Positions 1-6,648 of a DNA stretch of 64,000 bases are shown one piece after another. Position 1 is the first letter of the stretch. The number at the start of each line of letters is the position of its first letter. The stretch covers positions 186,001 to 250,000 of the forward strand of contig CAWIWT010000007.1 in NCBI GenBank assembly GCA_963839725.1. Direction: 5' to 3'. The DNA comes from Kumtagia sp963839725. GTDB taxonomy: Bacteria; Pseudomonadota; Alphaproteobacteria; Rhizobiales; Rhizobiaceae. The notes under the pieces are model-generated. The model saw only the letters and a list, made by a program, of their open reading frames with translations, was not told where the DNA came from and ran no database searches. A program made the position numbers and the translations under genes.

Positions 1-545
1 AGTTGGCCTACCGGCCGGCCCTTGTACTCAGCGCCGTGTGCCTGTGCGCAATCCTCGATGACGATGAAGTTGCGTTCGCGCGCAAGGCGCATGATCGGGT
101 CCATGTCCGCCGGCCATCCAGCCAGGTGGACGACGATGACTGCGCGGGTACGTGGCGTCAGCACCGCTTCGATCGATTCTGCCGTGATCGCCTGGCTGTC
201 CGGATCGACGTCTGCGAACACCGGAACACCACCGGCCATTGGGACGCAGGACGCGGAAGCAACGAAGCTGCGCGGCGTGACGATGACCTCGTCGCCTGGT
301 TTCAGCCCGATCGCATAGAGTGCGATGTCCAGCGCGACGGTGCCGTTCGCCAAGGCGATCGCATGCTTGCGGCCGAGCAGGGCTGCATAGGCTTCCTCGA
401 AGTCGCGCACTTTCGTGCCGGTCCACACATTAACCTTGCCGGATCGAAGCACGTCGACAACGTCCTGGATCTGCTCCTCGTCGAACTGGGGCCAGGTGTA
501 GGTCGTCAGCGATTTCCTGCTCCTGCTGTCATGCGTAATGTTCAT
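1..545 (-). CDS. DegT/DnrJ/EryC1 family aminotransferase, N-terminal part (cut by window edge)
   Basis: The gene reads leftwards from an ATG at 545 and is still open at base 1, so only about 181 N-terminal codons are present. The fragment shows the DegT/DnrJ/EryC1/StrS fold type I pattern: an ANGTVAL segment after the first helix, TPRSFVASAS as the substrate and cofactor loop, and VIEDCAQAHGAEYKGRPVG, in which the Asp would contact the PLP ring nitrogen. The Schiff-base lysine lies beyond the window. Family members transaminate nucleotide-linked keto sugars, so the likely role is to make an amino sugar for the surface polysaccharide. It sits 18 bases downstream of the PIG-L deacetylase gene on the same strand, probably in one transcript. 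Substrate and regiochemistry cannot be told. A PMP-dependent dehydrase without the lysine is an alternative. Confidence 0.9.
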   Translation of the reverse strand, partial: MNITHDSRSRKSLTTYTWPQFDEEQIQDVVDVLRSGKVNVWTGTKVRDFEEAYAALLGRKHAIALANGTVALDIALYAIGLKPGDEVIVTPRSFVASASCVPMAGGVPVFADVDPDSQAITAESIEAVLTPRTRAVIVVHLAGWPADMDPIMRLARERNFIVIEDCAQAHGAEYKGRPVGQ

Positions 546-563
546 GACGTGTTCCCTCGTGGG

Positions 564-1256
564 TCAGGCTTCAATGACGTCCCGGACCAGTACGAAAGCT
601 TCAGCTGCCGGGCGATGGACGGTAGCGCCGCGCAGCGTCGCCAGTGCCGCCAGTGTTTCGAGTGATCGTTCGTGTGGTGCGGCGCGAACCTGCGAGCCGA
701 ACTGCCGCATTGCCTGCAGCTTTAGTTCGAGCGTTTCGGTGATATCAATAAAAAGGTTGGGTGTGAAGGCGGGGGTCAGAAACGGAGCGTTCCAGTTGGT
801 TTCAGACAAGGTTTCGTAGGCGAGTATCGTTGCCGGGTAGGCGGCCTGATGCGGCCGCGATGCCACCATAACGGCCTCGAACACCAGCTGATGGTCAACA
901 TGAATGTCTCCGACAAACGGCGTGAGGACGGTCGCTGGATCGACCTCCATGACTGTGGCGCGCAGAGCGGCGTTGAGCGCATGGCGGGGTGTTTCCGCGA
1001 GCATCGCGGCAGGCAACTCAAGCCACCGGGTTTCGCGTACGCCCAGCAGCCTGTGCGCCTGTTCGGCTTCGCCTTTTACCCGCGCTACATGTTCGGCCGA
1101 GTATTCCGGAGGCTGGCCGCTAGTTACGACGGCGACAACAACGTCAAGGCCCGTCTTGGCGAGCCGCGCTATCGTCCCTCCTGCGCCAAGAACCTCATCG
1201 TCCGGATGCGGCGCGATCACCAAAGTACGCCCAAAGGTCTCTAACCGCTTGGACAT
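564..1256 (-). CDS. PIG-L/LmbE family N-acetyl deacetylase
   Basis: About 230 residues. The LmbE/PIG-L signature PHPDDEVLGAGG lies near the N-terminus and carries the zinc-binding His-x-x-Asp-Asp; a second metal-ligand motif, HVDHQ, follows near residue 120. Family members remove acetyl groups from N-acetylglucosamine-type substrates. Between a sugar aminotransferase and a sulfotransferase, the likely job is unmasking an amino group on a polysaccharide precursor or glycolipid. I place the start at the ATG at 1256; a TTG at 1274 in the same frame would add six residues, and neither has a strong Shine-Dalgarno sequence. A 160-base gap containing a perfect hairpin separates it from the sulfotransferase upstream, so it may have its own promoter. 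Substrate is unknown. Confidence 0.88.
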   Translation of the reverse strand: MSKRLETFGRTLVIAPHPDDEVLGAGGTIARLAKTGLDVVVAVVTSGQPPEYSAEHVARVKGEAEQAHRLLGVRETRWLELPAAMLAETPRHALNAALRATVMEVDPATVLTPFVGDIHVDHQLVFEAVMVASRPHQAAYPATILAYETLSETNWNAPFLTPAFTPNLFIDITETLELKLQAMRQFGSQVRAAPHERSLETLAALATLRGATVHRPAAEAFVLVRDVIEA

Positions 1257-1374
1257 CCGCTGCTTAAACCCCAATCTGCATTACAGACGCCCCGTTCTGA
1301 TCCGGACTGCGAAAATGCGTTCCCGCGCACCTCGCCTCGTAAATCAGACAATCATGTCTAAGTTTCAGCCAACA

Positions 1375-1407
1375 CCCTGCGCTTGCAAATGAGCGCCAAG
1401 CGCAGGG
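1375..1407 (-). terminator. Strong hairpin downstream of the sulfotransferase gene
   Basis: A perfect 11-bp inverted repeat (CCCTGCGCTTG at 1375-1385 and its complement at 1397-1407) with an 11-base loop begins about 29 bases after the sulfotransferase stop. No clear run of T follows on the minus strand, so it may act as an attenuator or mRNA-end stabiliser rather than a textbook intrinsic terminator. Confidence 0.5.
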
Positions 1408-1435
1408 CTTGTCAGTTAAACCCCTTTGTAGAATC

Positions 1436-2335
1436 CTATTCCACCTGCGTCGATTGCCGGCTGGAAAGACGTTCAGGTTTGATACCCTCCTGAACGTGCG
1501 GCGAGGGTACGACGTTGCGCAGCCAGCCCGACAGATCGTAGCCCGCCAGCCTCCCAAGTGCCTCGGCTTCCGGTTCATAGTGGTCAATCAGTCGCTGCCG
1601 CAAATGGTCCGGGAAAGCCGGGTAGTCGATTTCCTGCACGAGGGACGCGTGCACTTTCTTAAACAGCGGATTCTCGCGGAACGGCTTGACCACCGGCTTC
1701 AACGAGCCGAAGGCACGGCGCAGCGTTGGGCTTAGCATGGGCACGCTCTTGTCCTTGACCTTGGCCCTGACGAAGTTGCCGCTCTGTTCGGCGGGAAGAC
1801 CAACGAAGCTGCGGACGGCCGCAAGCTGCTCCACTGGCCTGACCTTGATGGTTTCGTAGAACGTGACCAGAATGTTCTTCGAGGGAAACCGGTCATAGTA
1901 CGCCTCGAGCTGACGGCTGTAGTATCCGGCGCTGATCAGCCGCGTCTTCTGCTCGTCGCGAGGATCGAGATAGCGTTCGATGTTCCGCCCGACCTCGCCG
2001 CGCCGATACATCATGCAATAGTCCGAATACGCGCGCTCGACCGGATTGCGAAGCTGCGCGACCAGTTTCACATCTGGCATTGCCTCGAAGATGCGTTCCG
2101 CCGCCACGGCGCTTTCGAGATACGAGTTCGACTTCTCGCCCACCACCAGGGCATCGCCGCGTTCCGGAAACTGCGCGAAATACCAGTCGTCCCCGCGGGT
2201 ATACTCGCGGCTGAAATAATGAATCTCAGGGCTGGGCATCGAGACTGCGGGATCCGCCTGCAAAGACCTTTGCAGCCAGGTGGTCGCGCTCTTGGTCGCA
2301 CCTATGATCAGAAAATCGATATCCTTCATCAACAT
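1436..2335 (-). CDS. Sulfotransferase (PAPS-dependent, Sulfotransfer_1 type)
   Basis: 299 residues from ATG at 2335, preceded by GGAG at a 6-base spacing; longer frames to the left of this start would overlap the formyltransferase and are not supported. The N-terminal GATKSATTWLQRSL is the 5'-phosphosulfate binding loop and RNPVERAYSDY is the 3'-phosphate binding motif, so the enzyme should move sulfate from PAPS to a hydroxyl or amino group. In a polysaccharide cluster the acceptor is probably a sugar of the repeat unit or of a precursor, comparable to rhizobial NoeE/LpsS-type sulfotransferases, but no acceptor can be assigned. It follows the formyltransferase by 17 bases and so belongs to the transcript that starts with the export gene. 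A hairpin lies just after its stop. Confidence 0.92.
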   Translation of the reverse strand: MLMKDIDFLIIGATKSATTWLQRSLQADPAVSMPSPEIHYFSREYTRGDDWYFAQFPERGDALVVGEKSNSYLESAVAAERIFEAMPDVKLVAQLRNPVERAYSDYCMMYRRGEVGRNIERYLDPRDEQKTRLISAGYYSRQLEAYYDRFPSKNILVTFYETIKVRPVEQLAAVRSFVGLPAEQSGNFVRAKVKDKSVPMLSPTLRRAFGSLKPVVKPFRENPLFKKVHASLVQEIDYPAFPDHLRQRLIDHYEPEAEALGRLAGYDLSGWLRNVVPSPHVQEGIKPERLSSRQSTQVE

Positions 2336-2352
2336 GCGGTTCTCCTGTCGGA

Positions 2353-3270
2353 TCAATGAGCGCTTGCGCCAAGTCTCGAATGCACGCGCGGCTTGCCGGT
2401 AGCTGAATCCTGTCTCCAGGCAGTAATGTGAATGCAGTCGCCATCGCCGCAGCGGACGACGAAGCCGTCCGACGTATGGCACTGAACCTGGCCTGGCAAT
2501 CCGATATAGCGGTGAGAATCGGCGAAGGACATGGCTTTGTCGATCACCAGCTTTTGCCCGCCGGATGAGGTGAAGGCGCCCGGGTAAGGGTCGCCGACAG
2601 CACGGACGAGGCGCAGAACGTCCTGCGCTGTGTCGCGCCAGTTGATCAGGCCGTCCTCCGGCGTTCGCTTCGCGCAGTAACTGGCAAGATCATGGTTCTG
2701 TTCAAGACGCGGTGGGTTGCCGGATTGAACCAGGGAGACAGCCCTCGGCAGCATGCGCGCGAGCGCGTCCGTCTGCTTGATGTAAAGCGTGCGTGCGGTC
2801 TCGTCCTCGGCAACCTCGATCGGCTCCTGCAGCAAAATTGGGCCGGAATCGACGCCGCTGTCGAGCCAGAAGAGCGATGCGGCGGTGGATTTTTCGCCGA
2901 GAAGTATCGTCCATGGAATGACGGCGCGGCCACGCAGGCGGGGTAGCGGAGCAGGATGAAAGCCGATGTTTCCGATGCTTGCCACCGAACGAAACGGCTC
3001 GCGGCAAATCTGCGACCAGCCGATGACAAGCGAAAGTTCCGTGCCAAACTTACGCAATGCCTCGATGGTTGCCGGGCCGTTGATGTCGGTCACATACAGC
3101 AACTCGCTTCCGCCGCCCTTGGCTAGCGGCGTGAGTTCGACATAGTCTGAGTGACGAGCGGCGACTTCCGGAGAAAGTGTAATCACCAGGCCCGGTGCCA
3201 TGCGAGCCCGGTTGAGCGCATCGAGCGCTATCGCAGAACCTTCGACGGCGCCGACAAACGCGGTCCTCAC
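2353..3270 (-). CDS. Formyltransferase-fold enzyme (Fmt/sugar N-formyltransferase family)
   Basis: 305 residues, starting at a GTG (3270) that has GGAG six bases upstream and overlaps the TGA of the preceding gene as GTGA. The core matches 10-formyl-tetrahydrofolate-dependent formyltransferases: GFHPAPLPRLRG with catalytic-type His105 and SGVDSGPIL with Asp141, followed by a C-terminal domain resembling Fmt_C. The Asn that normally precedes the His by two positions (N-x-H in Fmt) is Gly103 here; a GFHP variant also occurs in other polysaccharide-locus formyltransferases, as far as I recall. The context of sugar aminotransferase and deacetylase favours N-formylation of an amino sugar over methionyl-tRNA formylation. 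Whether the variant is still a formyltransferase is open. Confidence 0.85.
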   Translation of the reverse strand: MRTAFVGAVEGSAIALDALNRARMAPGLVITLSPEVAARHSDYVELTPLAKGGGSELLYVTDINGPATIEALRKFGTELSLVIGWSQICREPFRSVASIGNIGFHPAPLPRLRGRAVIPWTILLGEKSTAASLFWLDSGVDSGPILLQEPIEVAEDETARTLYIKQTDALARMLPRAVSLVQSGNPPRLEQNHDLASYCAKRTPEDGLINWRDTAQDVLRLVRAVGDPYPGAFTSSGGQKLVIDKAMSFADSHRYIGLPGQVQCHTSDGFVVRCGDGDCIHITAWRQDSATGKPRVHSRLGASAH

Positions 3271-3971
3271 GATATGCTCCGCGCCTTGCCGTCGCGATTC
3301 GGGACACCCATGCGAGTTTGCATGTGAGCCAGCGCTGCCTCGAGATTGGCTTTGTCGACACGCTCCCCACGCAAGATGGTCGCCACTGTCTTGAACAGGA
3401 TTTTGATGTCGAGCTGCACAGATCGATGATCGATATACCAGATGTCTAGTGCAAGCTTCTCCGTGTCGGTCAATCGCGTGTTGCCGTTCACCTGCGCCCA
3501 ACCGGTGAGACCGGGCCGGACTTCTCCTCGCATGATACCCGCCGCTCCGAATGCCGCTATGGTTGCAGGCTGGAGCGGGCGAGGTCCGACGAAGTCCATG
3601 TCGCCGCGCAAGATTGACAGGAGTTGCGGCACCTCGTCCAAGCGTACGGCGCGGATGAAGCGTGTGATGGCGGTCTGTCGCTCCGCGTCTGGCAACAGCC
3701 GCCCCTCGCTGTCGCGCAGGTCGTGCATAGTGCGGAATTTTGCCAACGTTGTGTGACGCCCGTGCAAACCGCTCCGCAATTGACGGAACATCAGGGGTCG
3801 CCCCAACGATAACCAGAGTGCGCCGGCCGTCGCCGCCGCGGGCAGCGCCACGACTACAAGTGCCACGAGAGCGGTGGCGCATTGAATTGGCCGGGCGTGC
3901 GGTCTGGCCGTCGGCGGGTTCAGCGACGATTCGACCATGTTGCCTGCCGTGTCCGCGCTGTCAGCCGGCAT
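3267..3971 (-). CDS. Polyprenyl-phosphate sugar-1-phosphate transferase (bacterial sugar transferase)
   Basis: 234 residues. One membrane segment lies around residues 28-53, followed by the PF02397 catalytic domain with KFRTM, RLDEVPQLLSILRGD, MDFVGPRPL and RPGLTGWAQVNG. This is the small PglC/WcaJ-C-terminus type that moves a sugar phosphate from a nucleotide sugar to undecaprenyl phosphate at the inner face of the cytoplasmic membrane, so it is the candidate initiating enzyme for the repeat unit. It follows the export gene by 12 bases and overlaps the formyltransferase start by 4 bases, so it is cotranscribed and translationally coupled with it. The sugar specificity (glucose, galactose or an amino sugar) cannot be read from the sequence. 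Confidence 0.93.
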   Translation of the reverse strand: MPADSADTAGNMVESSLNPPTARPHARPIQCATALVALVVVALPAAATAGALWLSLGRPLMFRQLRSGLHGRHTTLAKFRTMHDLRDSEGRLLPDAERQTAITRFIRAVRLDEVPQLLSILRGDMDFVGPRPLQPATIAAFGAAGIMRGEVRPGLTGWAQVNGNTRLTDTEKLALDIWYIDHRSVQLDIKILFKTVATILRGERVDKANLEAALAHMQTRMGVPNRDGKARSIS

Positions 3972-3983
3972 ATCGACCTGCCG

Positions 3984-5306
3984 TTAGGGTGAAACCAGCG
4001 GCAGAACCGCTGTGTTGTTCATTGACAATGCGTTGGCGGCTGCTGCCGGAACCGGTCCTGCCGGCTTGTCGTCACGCTTGATCGTTGCGGACACCAGATC
4101 CCCCGGAAGAACAGGCGTTGTCGCCGTCGCCGGCAGATTGACCATCGCTTCACCGACACCACGCCGTATGGAGAACTCCAGTATCACTTCCTTGTTTTTC
4201 TTCAACTCCTCGGCGGTCATGTTTGTCATGAGGATGAGCTGCTCCTCGGCCGCCCGGCGGGAGGCAAGCTGAGCCGCCAGTGCTACATTGTGGGTCTGGA
4301 GTTCTTGCAGGGCGCCGATGTGGCGCTGCTGGCCAAGATCAGCCAGCTTGCTCCTCAGCATTCCCATCTCCCTGCGGGAATCGGAAATGCTGGCCAGCAC
4401 CTGAAGCTGCCGCGCCTCCTCTGCCGATGCTGCTCGCTGAAGATTCGATACGTCGGTTTGTGTGTTCAAGCCGCGCTTGCGCAAGCCCTGGGCGCGGTCA
4501 AGGTCGCCGCGGCTCAACTCAATGCCCTCACTAACATTCTTCAAAAGTTCGGTATACAGCGCCTGACCACGTTCTGCTTCCGCGATCTGCTCCTTCAGAA
4601 CCTTCTCTTGAGCAGCGAATCCTTCGGCACTGGCTCGTGCGATTTGCTTTTCCACCGCTCGCACGGAGTTCGCCACCGGTCCGTCCACATAATCGCGCGC
4701 GGTTTCTGGAATGTCCCGGTCCTCGAAATCGACGCGGCCGTCCAGTTGGGCCGTCAGGCGCGCAAGTGCGAATGCCTCGTTGGCGATGCTCGAGTCAATG
4801 GTGTCCATCTGTCCGCGCAGCCTCGCGCGTGCCATCAGCGGATCCTCGGCCGGATCAGTGGCTGTCTGGCCACCTGCAAGCCCGATCGCCTTTTCCACTG
4901 TGAGTTGCGGCTGGAACGCGTATGAGCCGGGATTGCGGACATCGCCAACGACAAAGATCGAACGATAGGTGGCAACGGAGAGGCCCACTTTCGGAACGAC
5001 GAAAATTCGCTGTTCCACATAGCGCTTGTTAAGCTCCGTCAACGCTTCATTAATCGTGAGCCCGGTTACCGGTACTGCGCCGAGAAACGGAGCCTGGATC
5101 GTGCCGTCTGGAGCGACCGGCGTATCGACGGGCAACTGTGCGTCGTCAAGAATGTCGAGCTTTACCAGGTCGCCGGGAGCTAACGGGTAGTCGAACCCAG
5201 CTGAGGAAGCATCTGTCGAGCCAATGGCAGCGATCGCAGCCGGTAGTATAAATAGCCGTCTGCAAAAGAGATTTGAAATATTGAGTGTGCGCTTAAAAAT
5301 ATTCAT
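3984..5306 (-). CDS. Outer-membrane polysaccharide export protein (OPX, ExoF/Wza-like)
   Basis: 440 residues. A signal peptide ends near residue 36 (DASSA), followed by a polysaccharide-export domain (about 38-112; PLAPGDLVKLDIL, DGTIQAPFLG) and an SLBB-like segment with VVGDVRNPGSYAF (about 113-160). A long, charged, alanine-rich helical region of roughly 180-370 is predicted coiled coil, as in rhizobial ExoF, then a C-terminal beta segment. No lipobox cysteine is seen at the signal cleavage site, unlike E. coli Wza. The protein would form or line the periplasmic-outer-membrane conduit with the co-polymerase encoded at 6649-8925. It is the first gene of the leftward operon. A divergent glycosyltransferase begins 118 bases away, so the interval holds promoters for both directions. 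Confidence 0.93.
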   Translation of the reverse strand: MNIFKRTLNISNLFCRRLFILPAAIAAIGSTDASSAGFDYPLAPGDLVKLDILDDAQLPVDTPVAPDGTIQAPFLGAVPVTGLTINEALTELNKRYVEQRIFVVPKVGLSVATYRSIFVVGDVRNPGSYAFQPQLTVEKAIGLAGGQTATDPAEDPLMARARLRGQMDTIDSSIANEAFALARLTAQLDGRVDFEDRDIPETARDYVDGPVANSVRAVEKQIARASAEGFAAQEKVLKEQIAEAERGQALYTELLKNVSEGIELSRGDLDRAQGLRKRGLNTQTDVSNLQRAASAEEARQLQVLASISDSRREMGMLRSKLADLGQQRHIGALQELQTHNVALAAQLASRRAAEEQLILMTNMTAEELKKNKEVILEFSIRRGVGEAMVNLPATATTPVLPGDLVSATIKRDDKPAGPVPAAAANALSMNNTAVLPLVSP

Positions 5307-5424
5307 TATCCAAACTTCCTTCTCCTTCAGCAGTTTTGCCGAAAATTTTTGCTGGATATACAGCTGAATTCATGGCATCACTACTTGATGCTATCGAGCG
5401 ACCAAAGTTGGAGAATTTGACCGC

Positions 5425-6615
5425 ATGCTGCAGGAACCCAATCTTCGAGCGACCCGGAAGAGTACTCGCGGTCTCAAGATCGCGGTGGTTTGCAGTTACA
5501 CGGTCTCGCTGGTCAATTTTCGCTACCGGCTGCTTGAGGCTATGGTTTTTAACGGGCACGAGGTGATCGCTTTCGGCCCGGAACATCACCAGCCCAGCGT
5601 GGATGCCCTTGCCAAGATCGGTGTCTCGTTTCGCAGCATTCCGATGGCGCGGGCGGGACTCAATCCGTTCGAAGACTTGCGGACACTCGGAGCGCTGGTC
5701 TCTGCATTTCGCGGCGAGAAGCCGGATGTCGTGCTCGCCTATACGATGAAGCCGATCATATACGGACTCATAGCGGCACGCATTACCGGCATCAAGAAGC
5801 GCCACGCGCTCATCACTGGGCTCGGCTACATTTTCAGCGACTCCGCGCAGGATTCGCGCCTTCGCATGATACGACGACTTGTCACGTCGATGTATCGCGT
5901 CGCGCTTAAGGGCGATGGCCGGGTCTTCGTCTACAACGACGCCGATGACAGGGATGTTCGCGCCGGCCGCATGATCAGCGACTTCTCGCGGATCGTTCCC
6001 GTGCCGGGATCCGGAGTCGACTTTGAGCGTTTCGCGGCTGTCGATGTGCCACAGGGCGAACCGGTCTTCCTGATGATCACCCGGCTGCTTCGTGAGAAAG
6101 GCGTTATCGAATTCATCGAGGCGGCACGGCTGCTGCGCAAACGCTACGACCGCGCCAAGTTCCGCATCCTCGGTCCGTTCGATCCAAGTCCGCTTGCAGT
6201 CTCTCGCGCTGATATGGACCGATGGGTGGCCGAGGGGGTCGTCGAGTACCTTGGCGAGACGCATGATGTGCGACCATACCTTGCGCAATCCACTGTTTTC
6301 GTCCTGCCGTCCTACTATCGCGAAGGCATCCCGCGCAGCATACTGGAGGCGCTCGCCACCGGCCGTGCCGTCATTACCGCCGATACGCATGGCTGCCGCG
6401 ACACGGTTACCGAGGGCGTGAACGGATTTATTGTGCCGCCGCGCGATGCCGGCGCGCTCGCGGCGGCCATGCAGAAATTTCTCGACGAGACGGAACTCGC
6501 GGTGCGGATGGGCAAGCGCTCCCTCGAAATCGCGCACGACCGCTACGATGCGCGCGCCGTCAACCAACTCCTGCTGCGAGAGATGGGCCTGCTGCGTGCT
6601 TCGGATGCGTCCTGA
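5425..6615 (+). CDS. GT4 glycosyltransferase (PglA/Cap-type)
   Basis: 396 residues. The N-terminal Rossmann half begins with KIAVVCSYTVSLVNFRYRLL and the C-terminal half carries VPGSGVDFERF, TRLLREKGVIEFIEAARLL and SYYREGIPRSILEALATGR; the E-x7-E region binds the nucleotide sugar. The pattern resembles PglA-like GT4 enzymes that add an N-acetyl-hexosamine to an undecaprenyl-linked sugar, although donor and linkage are not decidable. It is cytoplasmic or peripheral to the inner membrane. The start at 5425 has GGAG ten bases upstream. It is convergent with the co-polymerase gene (33 bases apart) and divergent from the export gene. Confidence 0.92.
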   Translation: MLQEPNLRATRKSTRGLKIAVVCSYTVSLVNFRYRLLEAMVFNGHEVIAFGPEHHQPSVDALAKIGVSFRSIPMARAGLNPFEDLRTLGALVSAFRGEKPDVVLAYTMKPIIYGLIAARITGIKKRHALITGLGYIFSDSAQDSRLRMIRRLVTSMYRVALKGDGRVFVYNDADDRDVRAGRMISDFSRIVPVPGSGVDFERFAAVDVPQGEPVFLMITRLLREKGVIEFIEAARLLRKRYDRAKFRILGPFDPSPLAVSRADMDRWVAEGVVEYLGETHDVRPYLAQSTVFVLPSYYREGIPRSILEALATGRAVITADTHGCRDTVTEGVNGFIVPPRDAGALAAAMQKFLDETELAVRMGKRSLEIAHDRYDARAVNQLLLREMGLLRASDAS

Positions 6616-6648
6616 TGCGACCATCGATTGTTCCAGTTGCTTTGCCGA

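Noticed and set aside
3..665. Long plus-strand frame over the DegT aminotransferase
   Set aside because: The protein has no family pattern and the minus-strand frame gives clear DegT motifs; it is a GC-rich shadow.
2353..3882. Longer formyltransferase start giving 509 residues
   Set aside because: The first 200 residues overlap the sugar transferase in another frame and look random; GTG at 3270 with GGAG is the natural start.
3740..4925. Plus-strand frames antisense to the sugar transferase and export genes
   Set aside because: No motif or ribosome-binding site, and they mirror the real minus-strand codons.
5293..6624. 443-codon minus-strand frame opposite the GT4 gene
   Set aside because: Composition is of the His/Arg/Asp-rich antisense type; the plus-strand GT4 motifs are unambiguous.
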